DNA from: Pseudoips prasinana
Lineage: Eukaryota > Arthropoda > Insecta > Lepidoptera > Nolidae
Direction: 5' to 3'
NCBI GenBank assembly: GCA_951640165.1
Contig: OX621246.1
Span: forward strand, 397,001 to 461,000
Length of the DNA: 64,000 nt
In this document: positions 19,996 through 30,253 of the stretch, in pieces
How the letters are laid out: each line of letters starts with the position of its first letter
How positions within the stretch are numbered: the stretch's first letter is position 1
Made by a program: the position numbers and the translations under genes
Notes under the pieces: generated by a model
The model's database searches: none
Seen by the model: only the letters and a program-made list of their open reading frames with translations
What the model was told of the DNA's origin: nothing

Positions 19996-20630
19996 CTCTA
20001 ATGTTTATAAAGTAATCTCACTATCTGTATGTACGTAGATGCTTCTCGTCGTGTACCTACCGGCCTCCAGCGATGTTAATCTAACAGTTAGGTACTGGTA
20101 ACATGATAATCTACTTATCTAAAATATCGTTTTCCCACGATTAGTTTAATCCAATTGTAATTTTGGGAAAACATGAAATGTGAAGGATTTTATCTGCCTT
20201 ACACAATGGATCTAGAATAGTCGCTGGAAACATTTGTTTGAAACGTAGTAGATATAAACAATAGCGAACTCAGTAGTAGGTAAGTGCATGCGTCAACGCA
20301 ACGACGCGGAACCGATGACGCGTCGCGCGCGCACGCGGGCGGCGCGTGACTCGGCCGCTGCGGGCGGCGCGAGGAAACACATCAGGACTCAACCGCAACC
20401 CATGGCGAGAGATGCGCACTTCTTTAGTTTTCCTTCTATGCGTACTTTCCGAGAGAAGTTCTACGTAGGCATTTAAACAGAGCCTGGATATTCCCGTTTA
20501 TCATTTGGTGGCCCATCATAAATATTTTCCCACTTCACATTTATACGCTTAATTAAGTGAATAAATTTGAAGATGAAGAAAGTAAATTCAAGAAATGGTC
20601 AAAAATAAAGTATTTTCAAATAGAATATTT
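19996..20630. other. No supported feature
   Basis: It contains a small GC-rich patch at about 20285-20400 without a convincing frame. Otherwise AT-rich, unrecognised. Confidence 0.3.
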
Positions 20631-20639
20631 ATTTGAAAT

Positions 20640-21214
20640 GAAATGAAATGAAAGATTTATTTGTCAGAATACGAGTACATAGAAGATGTTTATGTTTACG
20701 TCATCATCATCATATTCTACCGATCTTGTCGGTGTACAAATTCACATTATTACTACTTGAAAATATTTATCATTACAAAGATTACATTACATTAAAATTA
20801 CATTACATTATAGATTAAATTACATTATAGATTAGATTACATTACATTATCACATTAACTAGTCATTACATAAATTAAATTATCATACCCAATTAAGTTT
20901 TGTGGCAATTGTTATAAGCTCTCCTTTATGGTTTTGTCCATAAGAAAATCCTTTACTGAGTAGTACATTTTTTGTAAAAGAATTTAAAATAAAGTATTTT
21001 TAAATTTATTTAGAGTCAACATTTTAAGTCCATCAGGTACATGGTTATATATTCTGACGCACATGCAGTATGCATTCTTTTGGATAACAGTAAGTTTCTG
21101 TGTTGCTATATTTAATTTATGTTTATAACGACCAGACCGTGTTAACACTTGTTCTTTAGTTTCAAATAAATATTTATGTTGATAGGCAAATAAACTTATC
21201 TCTAATTTATACAA
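20640..21214 (-). pseudogene. Non-LTR retrotransposon 3' end (CR1/Jockey-like RT tail plus trailer)
   Basis: The minus strand gives SRGRYKHKLN-like sequence, then QKNAYCMCVRIYNHVPDGLK and a stop near 20984, the same C-terminal pattern as 385-1135. Downstream is a trailer of ATTACATT-type simple repeats (20760-20880) and a GAAATGAAATGAAAT tail at about 20633-20655. 5' truncated at about 21214. Confidence 0.7.
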
Positions 21215-21255
21215 CGTATAACAGAAAGAGTGAACGTAACTTAAGGGGCATAATA
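21208..21255 (+). repeat. Short dispersed repeat, inverted copy at 28361-28406
   Basis: The stretch around AGTGAACGTAACTTAAGGGG is found reversed at 28361-28406 with few changes. In both places it borders, or lies close to, a CR1/Jockey-like relic. The parent element is unknown. Confidence 0.6.
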
Positions 21256-22129
21256 TACGGTCTCCTTAAGCCTACCTATACACAAAATCTCATACCGAAA
21301 TACCATCATTTTAATCTTGATCGTAAAATAATATACCATTCAATATATCGACAAGTATTTTTATCGATATAACGAACATCCGTACTAACACAGCACAGCT
21401 GATTCTGACGCTTGACTATTACGCTAGAAATTGTTTGACATACCTCTGTGTTTCTATGCACGCCTAGTAGTTTGATTCCGATTGCACTCACTACACATAT
21501 TTTGTTTTATTTTCGAGTTATGTTTTTATTTATAGCACTGCTGAATAGCTATTGGATACTTTACATCGTATAAGTACGTGATACACAAACACATTACGAG
21601 AATCTTTTTTTATAGTTTAACTTCTAGTTGAATGTTTTCAGTACTGATGGAAGAATTTCATTATTTCACGTTCACTAAAATCTGCACCGACACCGAAAGC
21701 TTAACTCTAAGACTTGCCAACTAACACGAGTCTCTCTCATGTACAACATATTCATAGAATCGTAAAGCTTTCATGTTTCTTAGTTATAAAGAGGCGTAGC
21801 CTCCATCGCGACACTGTACCCTTCACAACATAGGTTCCTCGTAATTAAACAGACTTAAATTCTGTGACCTATGAATCCTCATCATCACAAAGTGCACGTC
21901 TGAGGTTATTCTTTCATAGATGAATACACGAAATTTTCAAAATTATTACGATCACTAAACGACATACCTAGTTAAGGATTTCGCGGAACACTTTACTCAT
22001 TACTAAACGACATTTTAGACGATTTAGTAACTAAACACGACCTAAATAGACAGCAGTTTACGAACAACTGATGATTTTAATATTTTTAAATAAATGCACA
22101 ATATTTGATGAATTTGGCGGCTTTCTTCG
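21256..22129. other. No supported feature
   Basis: AT-rich sequence with no recognisable coding or repeat signal apart from generic low-complexity stretches. Confidence 0.3.
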
Positions 22130-22400
22130 AACGCGGCCCCTTTGGCGGCGTCTTTGAGTCCACTCAAAAGAGCCGCCTAGGTATCGACGACGCGCGCGGC
22201 TCGCTTACATGAATATTAAAAGATATTTAACCGTTTATTATTTACCTACATCAATTCTTTGATTTTGCCGCCATATTAGTGTAACTTTGGATATAATCAG
22301 GACGGAATTTGAAATGTCCCCTACTGTTCATATGAGCCTAGTACATTATTCATATTTTTTTGATCTTGATTTTGATCAATATGTCGTTAGAGGGAATTGA
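22130..22400 (+). repeat. Diverged copy of the 281-bp repeat unit, with hairpin
   Basis: It shares the order TGAATATTAAA...TTTATTATTTACCTACATCA...AATCAGGACGGAATT...TGTTCATATGAGCCTAGTAC with 22723-23003 but with many differences. Upstream it carries a related GC-rich hairpin (GGCGGCGTCTTTGAGT ... ACTCAAAAGAGCCGCC). It is therefore an older relative of the unit that flanks the RTE element. Confidence 0.7.
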
Positions 22401-22410
22401 AAGTGCCCCT

Positions 22411-22665
22411 GCACTTTCTATTCCATCACTCTCATGATCCGATGGGACGACTAGCGATACGGCCGGAAAGAGGTCAGGCACAGGAACGACGGCTTTACGT
22501 GCTCTAGGCATGGGGGTGTAATATCGTCAACTCCCAGACTTCGGGCTGATACTGAAAAATTTCTTTTTACGGAAAAATCCCATAATCACAGTTTGGCCCG
22601 ACCCGGGAATTGAACCCAGGACTTTATTATCTGCAGTTGAACACGCTACCGCTAGACCAATGAGT
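22411..22665 (-). mobile_element. tRNA-derived SINE (family A), complete copy
   Basis: On the minus strand: an A-box region (GGTCTAGCGGTAGCGTG), B box GGTTCAATTCCC, then ATCAGCCCGAAGTCTGGGA, GAGCACGTAAAGCCGTCG, CTCTTTCCGG and a GGATCATGAGAG...AATAGAAAGTGC end. The anticodon region does not give a usable tRNA, so this is a SINE and not a tRNA gene. It sits between the diverged and intact copies of the 281-bp unit. Confidence 0.8.
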
Positions 22666-22699
22666 TATACACGAACAAATTCAAATGGCGCGGCGCGTG

Positions 22700-22736
22700 G
22701 TGGCGGCATCTTTGAGTCTCTCAAAGATGCCGCCAC
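22700..22736. repeat. Perfect GC-rich hairpin, 17-bp arms, 3-nt loop
   Basis: GTGGCGGCATCTTTGAG, loop TCT, then the exact complement. The left boundary of the 281-bp direct repeat (22723) lies inside the right arm, so the break that produced the repeat may have occurred near the hairpin tip. Confidence 0.9.
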
Positions 22737-23003
22737 GCGCGGCGCCCGCTTTGATGAATATTAAAAAATATTTAACCATTTATTATTTACCTACATCAAT
22801 CCTTAGAGTTCCTTGCGACAAAATCAGGACGGAATTCGAAATGTCCCTAATGTTCATATGAGCCTAGTACATTATTCGTATTTTTTCGTAATTTATCAGT
22901 AGTCGTACCGCGTGTGTTTATCTGGTTAGTTTGTATAGTGTGTATTAAACATTAAGTACCTATTCATTTCCGGCCAGATTAAATTCACATACTGAAAGAA
23001 AAA
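22723..23003 (+). repeat. 281-bp direct repeat, left copy, flanking the RTE element
   Basis: By eye identical to 27604-27884 over all 281 positions without gaps. It abuts the 3' end of the minus-strand RTE element. Confidence 0.9.
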
Positions 23004-23092
23004 ATTAATAATAAAATAAAATAAAAAAGCCTTTTATTTCTTACAGAATTAAAAGAAAATTTAAAACTTACTAACTATCTTATATTGTAAAT

Positions 23093-25921
23093 TCACTCTG
23101 CAAGAACCCCTCTGCAGGTAAAGGCCTCCTCCAATGCGATCCAGTCTTCTCTGGATTTTGCGGAATGCATCCAGCTGGGACCCGCTATGCGTTTAATCTC
23201 GTCCTCCCATCTGTTCCGGAGTCTCCCTTTCTTTCTTTTGCCTACTGGTCCATTCCATGCAGTCACACATGTTGTCCATCGCTGATCTTGTGATCGCTGA
23301 TGCTGATGTCCAGCCCACTTCCATTTTAATGCCAGAGCTTGTGCGAGACCGTCTGTTGCTTTCGTGGAGTTTCGTATTTTAGAATGGCGTATTTTTTGTA
23401 TTTTCTTTATGTTTAACATACTGCGTTCCATTCCGCGTTGGCAAGTTGTTATTCTGTTTCTTACGTTTTGATTAAACTTCCACGTCTGGCAAGCGTAGGT
23501 TAAACATGGTATAAGGCAAGAGTTCATAACTTTGGTCTTTAGCCTGATTGGCATGTTGCTCTTAAATATCTCCTTTAAGCTCCAGTACTTATTCCATGTT
23601 AACTGTGCCCTGCGTTCGGCCTCTTGGTAGTTGCTTGTACTGTCGAAGCTAATTTGTTTGCCGAGGTATATGTAATGATCGGTATGTTTGAGAGCTTCGT
23701 CTTCGACAAATATTTGTATCTTGGTGCTGTTTGTCATTATATTTGTTTTGGCAAGGTTCATTTCTAAACCAGCGAACTTGCTAGCTGTGTTTAATGACTC
23801 TACCATGTATTGTAACTCTGCACCTTTCTCTGATATCAGCACCAGATCGTCGGCGAAGCGTAGGTGGCTTAAATATCTATTTTTTATTTTAACTCCGCAT
23901 TTTTTCCAGTCCAGCTTGCTTATTATTGACTCTAATGTGGCTATAAATAGCAAAGGTGACAGAGGGTCACCCTGTCTTACTCCTCTATTTACGGGAAACC
24001 AGGGGCCAGCTGTTTCAAGTTTAACTCTGCTTTTATTGTTGTTGTATATGCTTTGTATTACTTGGATATATTCTTGTTCCACATTCTGTGATGATAGAGT
24101 TTCCCAGATGTAGTTATGTGACACTGAGTCAAATGCTTTTTTGTAGTCTATAAAAACCAAGTAGAGCGGCCGGTTTCTCTCATGGTATTTCTCGATAAGA
24201 AGTTCTACTGTGTGGATATGGTCGATCGTCGAAAAACCTTTCCTGAATCCTGCCTGCTCTATAGGTTGACTTTTTTCTATAGTAGAGCTTACTCTTTTGG
24301 TAAGGATAGTGGAAAATAACTTATATGTGCTAGGTAGTAGGCTTATTGGTCTGTAATTTCCTATGTCTTTTGGGTCTCCTTTTTTATATAACAAAATGAT
24401 GTTCGATTCGGACCATTGGGTGGGCGTCTCCCCAGTTTCAAGGACGGAATTAAATAGTTTGGTAAGGGGTGTGGCTAGTATGGGGGCAGCTATTTTTAAA
24501 GTTTCGTTTGTTATATTATCCGAACCTGGGCTTTTGTCTGCTTTTAGATTTTTCAATGCCCCGATGACTTCGTTTTCTTCAATATTTGCCCTATTACCTT
24601 TGCTGCTCTCCGTGGTGATAACTAGGCTTTCATTTCTTGTGTATTTTTGGTCCTTTGCGCTGTATAATTGACGGTAGAACTCGGTTGCTATACTGATGAC
24701 GTCACTGCGGCTGTTTTTGGTTAATTCGCCCCGTTTTAGGCTGTCGATCCAAGCTTTGTCTGGTTTCAGTTCTTTATATGCCTTTTTGGTGCTTCCAGTG
24801 AGGCTTAAGTGTTTTTCTATTGTGTTGTATCTATAGTAACTGTAGTCCTTTTTGATATATTTGCTAACAAGCTTATAAAGTGCTGAGATTTCATTTCTTA
24901 TAGCTCTAGTTTTGTTTCCCCTTTTTTGCAGATCCTGTCTTCTCGCCAAAAGTTTTAGTGTGCGTTCTGACAGTATTTTGTGTTTTTTATTTGTGTTAGG
25001 TACGTCTCGTGCATATTGTAAACTTGTAGTGATAAGTTTTATTAATTTGTTGTAGTAATTTTGGACTGAAGTAATATCCTGTAGGAACATCTGATCTTTC
25101 ATTATGTGGGAGTTTAGGTATTCTTGGAACTTAAATATTTCATTTTCGCTTTTTAGTGCGGAACTTTGAGGATTAGTATACCGTGTTCTGCTTTTATTTG
25201 TTTTTGTATCGTATGTTATTGTAGCTCTAACTGGTCTATGGTCCGAGGGGTAGTTAATATTCAATACTTCTACGTTTTGAAACATAAGAGGTCTATTTGA
25301 TAATATATAATCTATTTCATTCTTGTATGTCCCATCCGGTGATTGCCAGGTCCATTTATTTTTATGTTTCTTTTTGAAGAAGGTATTTAAAATTGACAAC
25401 CTGTTTTCAGTGGCGAAATCTATTAATCTTTGTCCTCTCTCGTTTCGAACTCCGTACCCATGTGTTTTCATGATAAGACGGTCCTCTTGTTTGGGTATCC
25501 CAATTTTCGCATTTAAGTCGCCCATCAGTATGTAATCCTTATATGCCAATTCTATTGCCTTGTTTATTGTTGTGTAAAAGTTTTCAATTTCGGAGTCATT
25601 AGCTGTTGATGTAGGGGCATATACTTGTATGATGGATAAGCGTGCATTTCCAAATTTCAGGTTTAGTATTGCTACTCTCTCAGAGAGACCTTGGTAACTT
25701 TCTATATTGTTTTTGAGATGGGTTTTTATAATGAAACCTACGCCATACTTTCCAGGTGTGTGTCCAGTATGACACAAAATAAAGGTTTTATGTTCTTCGA
25801 TTTTGTTTCCTAAGCGTCTCGTTTCTGCTAGACCAATTATATCATATTTAATTTTTTTGAGAGCTTCAATCACTTCTATTAAACGCTCATATGATGAGAG
25901 CGTTTTGACATTGTAGGTCAT
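23093..25921 (-). CDS. ORF2: APE-type endonuclease plus reverse transcriptase (RTE clade)
   Basis: The 942-residue protein (from ATG at 25921; the frame is open 24 codons further up, but without ATG) begins with an APE-like endonuclease: TYNVKTL, IIGLAETR, VYAPTS, ILMGDLNAKIG, and the catalytic SDHRPV at about residue 227. The RT follows with NYRPISLLP, FIDYKKAFDSV (about 594), GVRQGDPLSPLLF and the catalytic LRFADDLVLIS (about 688). The C-terminal domain has LKWKWAGH, RNRWEDEIKRIAG and a final DWIALEEAFT, as in lepidopteran RTE elements. The protein nicks target DNA and copies its own RNA at the nick. It follows ORF1 by 147 nt, so translation would need reinitiation or a non-ATG start. Confidence 0.9.
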   Translation of the reverse strand: MTYNVKTLSSYERLIEVIEALKKIKYDIIGLAETRRLGNKIEEHKTFILCHTGHTPGKYGVGFIIKTHLKNNIESYQGLSERVAILNLKFGNARLSIIQVYAPTSTANDSEIENFYTTINKAIELAYKDYILMGDLNAKIGIPKQEDRLIMKTHGYGVRNERGQRLIDFATENRLSILNTFFKKKHKNKWTWQSPDGTYKNEIDYILSNRPLMFQNVEVLNINYPSDHRPVRATITYDTKTNKSRTRYTNPQSSALKSENEIFKFQEYLNSHIMKDQMFLQDITSVQNYYNKLIKLITTSLQYARDVPNTNKKHKILSERTLKLLARRQDLQKRGNKTRAIRNEISALYKLVSKYIKKDYSYYRYNTIEKHLSLTGSTKKAYKELKPDKAWIDSLKRGELTKNSRSDVISIATEFYRQLYSAKDQKYTRNESLVITTESSKGNRANIEENEVIGALKNLKADKSPGSDNITNETLKIAAPILATPLTKLFNSVLETGETPTQWSESNIILLYKKGDPKDIGNYRPISLLPSTYKLFSTILTKRVSSTIEKSQPIEQAGFRKGFSTIDHIHTVELLIEKYHERNRPLYLVFIDYKKAFDSVSHNYIWETLSSQNVEQEYIQVIQSIYNNNKSRVKLETAGPWFPVNRGVRQGDPLSPLLFIATLESIISKLDWKKCGVKIKNRYLSHLRFADDLVLISEKGAELQYMVESLNTASKFAGLEMNLAKTNIMTNSTKIQIFVEDEALKHTDHYIYLGKQISFDSTSNYQEAERRAQLTWNKYWSLKEIFKSNMPIRLKTKVMNSCLIPCLTYACQTWKFNQNVRNRITTCQRGMERSMLNIKKIQKIRHSKIRNSTKATDGLAQALALKWKWAGHQHQRSQDQRWTTCVTAWNGPVGKRKKGRLRNRWEDEIKRIAGPSWMHSAKSREDWIALEEAFTCRGVLAE

Positions 25922-26068
25922 TATGTATAATCTTTTTGATAGGTTTGTTTTATATTTTGGAGGGTTTTGGTCGTATTCTTCCACGGTGACCAACCGGCTT
26001 GGAAGGTGAGTTTCACATTTTAATAGAGTTTTAGGTATGATGATGCTGCGAGAGGAGGGCGGTGATTG

Positions 26069-26890
26069 CTAGATATTGTCGTTTTTGTTGTCTTGTTGGT
26101 CTGATACGTTATTTGGGTTCTTTTTGGCGAGGTAATTCATTATGCCAGGTTTTATAATACCCTCAGATAAGCTTGATTGTCTTTTTGATGATGACTGGCT
26201 TTTAGTTTTCTTATTTGCTTGTGCTGTTGTTGTTCTACGGGTCCCTTTGCTGGTTGAGGGTTCTGGGGATATTGAGAGCATTCTTTTGTTGTGACCAGTT
26301 GTTTTATTTTTTTCGCTAATTACCAGTTTGTCGTATTTTATTTTTACAAAGTTTCCTTTTTCTATTTCGATTTTTGCTTGTTCTTGAAGCTTTTTCCTCT
26401 TCTCTAGGATGTTTCTTGGATAGTCTTCGGTTATGTAGTATCCTGTATCTTTCAGTACTTTTTTTTGTTTAAATATATCAATTTTCGCACCAAGTGAAAC
26501 AAAAGTAACAATGATTGGACGAGGTCTATCTCCTTTTTTACCAATTCTTTTGACTTCTTGAATATCCCGGCGATCCAACTCTTGAGAGAAGTGTTCTTTG
26601 ATGAAGTTTATCATGTTATTTTCTAGGATTGCGTAAGATGTTTCCGTTTCTGTAATTCCAAAAAAAACAACGTTGTTTTTTCTTGCCTGTTTTTCTAGGA
26701 AATAGAGCCGTTTTTCTTGGTCGTCCAACTTTTCTTTGAGGATCTCATATTTTTCATTGAATATTTTAAACTTATCTTCCAAAATATCGTGTATGTTTTG
26801 TGTTACTTTTTCACCGCTCCTTTCTATTGCGTTTCTTTGCTCGTCAAGGTCCTTCTGAATTTTTCGGAGCTCTTGCATGATTTGTTCCAT
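26069..26890 (-). CDS. ORF1: coiled-coil RNA-binding protein of the RTE-like element
   Basis: A 273-residue protein with a real ATG. The first 70 or so residues are a charged coiled coil (heptads in IMQELRKIQKDLDEQ and EILKEKLDDQEKRLYFLEKQ). Then comes a region like the RRM/C-terminal domain of L1 ORF1p (NNVVFFGI, ILENNMINFIKEHF, EVKRIGKKGDRPRPIIVTF, YYITEDYP, ILEKRKKLQEQAKIEIEKG). The tail is basic and serine-rich (KKTKSQSSSKRQSSLS), probably for RNA binding. Proteins of this type bind element RNA and act as nucleic-acid chaperones. Many RTE elements lack a long ORF1, so its presence is notable. Confidence 0.85.
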   Translation of the reverse strand: MEQIMQELRKIQKDLDEQRNAIERSGEKVTQNIHDILEDKFKIFNEKYEILKEKLDDQEKRLYFLEKQARKNNVVFFGITETETSYAILENNMINFIKEHFSQELDRRDIQEVKRIGKKGDRPRPIIVTFVSLGAKIDIFKQKKVLKDTGYYITEDYPRNILEKRKKLQEQAKIEIEKGNFVKIKYDKLVISEKNKTTGHNKRMLSISPEPSTSKGTRRTTTAQANKKTKSQSSSKRQSSLSEGIIKPGIMNYLAKKNPNNVSDQQDNKNDNI

Positions 26891-27603
26891 TTTTTTATAT
26901 ATATATGTAAATACTTAATGCTTTTATTTTTGTATATATTTTTTATTAATATGTATAGCTTTTTTTTTTTTTTTTTTTTATTAATATATTATTATTATCT
27001 TTTTTATTATTAAGATTTATCTATTTTTTTGTATACATATATATGTATATATTATTATATTTCTAGAATGTTTTTACAAAGTCTTGGTTATAATGGAACA
27101 CGTAGTGCCCTCTCGTGGTCGTAGTCCGAATTAGTGAGAAAGTTATTGAGTGCGATAACGGTTGGGTCGAAGACGGTTTGTAGTACAGGTAACTTTCGAC
27201 AGATGCCGCTAGTGTCTTTATGTTCGTGGTAAAATAATTTTGCAAGTCACTTTGCGATATATGATTTTTTCACTATTTTATTAAACGATTAGCTCTAAAG
27301 GAGATATTACGCACTTTGTTTCGTATTATAGTTAGTATTTCACTGTATAACTTCAAAAACTGGGTATTATGTTTGTAGCAACGCACAACACGACGATTTA
27401 TTTCCGTAATGATTTTACTGTTTTATTAGTTTTTCACTGCACGATGAACATTTCCCACAATGTATGATATCAGTTTATTGATTATTTAGCCACTTATGTC
27501 CAATTCACTGAGTAGAAACACTTTTTTTTTATTTTAGAAACACAATAACTGCGGAGCCGAAGCAAACGTTGGCACTGCAGCGCCCTCTCATCTCAATTTC
27601 TCA

Positions 27604-27884
27604 AAAGATGCCGCCACGCGCGGCGCCCGCTTTGATGAATATTAAAAAATATTTAACCATTTATTATTTACCTACATCAATCCTTAGAGTTCCTTGCGAC
27701 AAAATCAGGACGGAATTCGAAATGTCCCTAATGTTCATATGAGCCTAGTACATTATTCGTATTTTTTCGTAATTTATCAGTAGTCGTACCGCGTGTGTTT
27801 ATCTGGTTAGTTTGTATAGTGTGTATTAAACATTAAGTACCTATTCATTTCCGGCCAGATTAAATTCACATACTGAAAGAAAAA
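27604..27884 (+). repeat. 281-bp direct repeat, right copy
   Basis: Matches 22723-23003 base for base as far as can be read. The immediately preceding bases differ (TTTCTCA here, AGTCTCTC at the left copy), which sets the boundary. Confidence 0.9.
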
Positions 27885-28360
27885 TTTAATATTCTTACTA
27901 TTTAACACACAAAAAAATATTTGCAGTTACATAAGTCAATTAAATTATTTATTTCTCCTAGATCCAACATCTTGCGGAATATCAATTTAAATTAAATTAA
28001 GTGATTTTTCCTTGTTATCAAATTTGTATGAATGATTAAAATGTCGTTACAGGGAACCTTTAAAAATTAGAGCAAAAATTCAGTTAAACATTTGATTGAA
28101 TCTTAAAATAAACACGTGTAATAAATTATGTGACTGTACAGAACCACACTTTTTATTTACAGTCTAAGTAGTAGGTACCCATAGAGTTCGCGGTAAGGTT
28201 CATTATCCTTGCGGCTGAGTTTTTAGTAGTGTTCATAATGTCGGTAATCTTACTTGTTGATTTAGGTTGTCGATAGAAAAATAAATTACTAGTTGAATAA
28301 AAAAATATTATTTCTGTTTGAAGCTTCGTCCATAGGTAGCCGTCCTGATACCCTATAACC
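27885..28360. other. No supported feature
   Basis: AT-rich, probably the original flank of the 281-bp unit. No recognisable frame. Confidence 0.3.
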
Positions 28361-28406
28361 CCCTTAAGTTACGTTCACACTTTCTGTTACACGTTGTAAA
28401 AACATG
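28361..28406 (-). repeat. Inverted copy of the short repeat at 21208-21255
   Basis: It contains CCCTTAAGTTACGTTCAC followed by CTTTCTGTTA, the reverse complement of the segment at 21208-21255. It lies about 200 bp from a CR1/Jockey-like tail, as the other copy does. Confidence 0.6.
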
Positions 28407-28589
28407 GAAGGGGAAGAATATTTAGATTTTTAAAAAGTGGCTTACAACTGTCAAAAATGCTCAAATATGGTACAAAAATTGTTAATCAAAAGGTTATCCA
28501 ACATATTCTGACCTGAGGTCGTGCTTGTGTCATGAACAGACACAAGCACAAGACTTATATTCTAGATATTCCTTAGTTGTACAAGTACT

Positions 28590-28652
28590 AGTTTGTTTAA
28601 TTTCCTCAAAGACAAAAGTTCCTTATTTCTCTTTGAGGAAATTAAACAAACT
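28590..28652. repeat. Perfect hairpin, 23-bp arms, 17-nt loop
   Basis: AGTTTGTTTAATTTCCTCAA... pairs exactly with the stretch ending at 28652. The right arm overlaps the LFNFLKEK coding end of the adjacent relic; the left arm is therefore an inverted copy of retroposon sequence. Confidence 0.9.
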
Positions 28653-28860
28653 CTTCCTAAATTGAGTTAATGACATTTTTTTAATATGTAATGGAAGGTT
28701 ATTATATATTTTGATTGCCATGCAATATGCACTTTTTTTGAAAATCTCTAGTCTTTTTCTAGGTAATTTTATTTTGTCTTTATGTCTAGACTTGCTATCA
28801 AAATGTTCGAATTAATTCCGATTTTTTTTATCTATAATGCATATTTCATATATATTTTGT
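28653..28860 (-). pseudogene. CR1/Jockey-like RT C-terminal tail
   Basis: The minus strand gives KKSAYCMAIKIYNNLPLHIK followed by KMSLTQFRKSLFNFLKEK and a stop, the same tail pattern as at 385-1135 and 20984-21214. Only the last 60 or so residues are recognisable. Confidence 0.65.
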
Positions 28861-28869
28861 TCCGGGTTC

Positions 28870-30250
28870 GGACTGTTTTACAATTTGTATGAAGCTAAAA
28901 CTTCGATCAGAAGCCGGTTGCCACGCACTGATCCAGTGCACGTGTAATCGCGACTGATAGCCAGCGAACACATGCTGTGAGTGTGTCGTAGCTGTGAGAA
29001 TGCTTGATCTACTCGTAAATCGTTACTACGTCATGTGCCATTATGATATGATATCGGCTTAGACCAAATATTCTATTTGAAATGTTTGTGAAAGGCAAGC
29101 CGACCGATATCAAACTATACCGACACTTGGCCACTTCCATGTTCAGGTCCACACGTGGATTTAGCTCATTATATGTATGCGACAGCGTCGAATAGCCCGC
29201 CCCGGCTCATCCCGTGGGAGGCGTAGAAGTCGTCCCGAGGGAATATCTCCCAGAGCACGGGTTACAGCCTCACTCTGAGTACTGAGATCATCATACTGCG
29301 ATCTTACCATCAACCGCTTGGAGGAGAGGAGGTAAAGGCTTTGTACAGCTGTGAATGTCTCTAGGCTCTCGTGATGATTATGACGATGCAGCCAACTCGC
29401 GTGGTAAGCCTCCGCTGTGTCACTGCCCAATAGGGTTACTGCTTACCACACGAGTGTACTGTACGCTCGAAAGTCAAACAGGCGTCTAAAACGTTATACT
29501 AAACTTAATCATTTTTAATATAACATTTTTAGATGTTCGTATGGTCATCGAGCGTACAACTTGAACTTAAACAACATATGTAAAGAAAGAGTATTTCCTT
29601 AATTAAACCTTAGGTGCATGGCATAGATAAAGAAATATGTATTATTTTCTTTTCTTTATCATGTCATATGAAAAATTGAATTAAAATAGAAAATAACGCA
29701 TTCTTAATAATGTTTCTTTTAGGAAAAAAGCAACGCATTGTTTTCTTTTAAATGCCAACGATGCCCTATGTATAGGTAAAAAAATATAGATATCTTATAA
29801 AACGACATTATACGACGACATAATAATATACTTTCATACTAGTTATTTTCTGTAGGTACAGGGCAGCACAAACTATCTACGTGAAGTGCAATGAAACTAT
29901 CCACAAGTAAACAGTACCTACAGTAAACTTTTTTTCAATAGATATGCCTCGTCTATTTTATTGCTAACATGACCACGTTAATTTATTGGGTTCTGAGCAG
30001 ATACCATTCTGAACAATTAATTCAAATGTATTTATCATTTCAACTACAGTTTGGTTAATACACTGGTGGGCATCAGTTGAATAAACATGTACCTACAAGC
30101 CAATTATTTATCTCTTCGAGTCTAAGCTGTGGTAAGTGTGCACAAGAAATAATAATAATAATTTATGTCCAGATAATTAAAATCCATATTTGTTAGTAAA
30201 TAATTTATGAACTTAAACACTATTGTTAGTTACTTAAAGCCTATACCTTA
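28870..30250. other. No confident feature; one unidentified open stretch at 29161-29430 (minus)
   Basis: The 89-codon minus frame (ESLETFTAVQSLYLLSSKRL, VTRALGDIPSGRLLRLPRDE) has coding-like composition and is probably part of a retroposon. The family was not recognised. The remainder is AT-rich without signals. Confidence 0.3.
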
Positions 30251-30253
30251 AAG

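Larger units (their letters stand above)
23004..27603 (-). mobile_element. Full-length RTE-like non-LTR retrotransposon with two intact ORFs
   Basis: A 4600-bp minus-strand element: 5' UTR of about 713 nt (27603-26891), ORF1 (26890-26069), ORF2 (25921-23093) and a short 3' UTR with an A/T-rich tail (TTTATTTTATTTTATTATTA). Neither ORF has a stop or frameshift, which is unusual in this window and suggests recent activity. Flanked by 281-bp direct repeats, far longer than ordinary target duplications. Confidence 0.9.

Noticed and set aside
22590..22665. tRNA gene
   Set aside because: A and B boxes are present, but the cloverleaf is imperfect and the same SINE body follows as in the copy split by the LTR element.
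23688..25535. Plus-strand frames inside the RTE element
   Set aside because: Antisense to ORF2; hydrophobic/serine translations without motifs.
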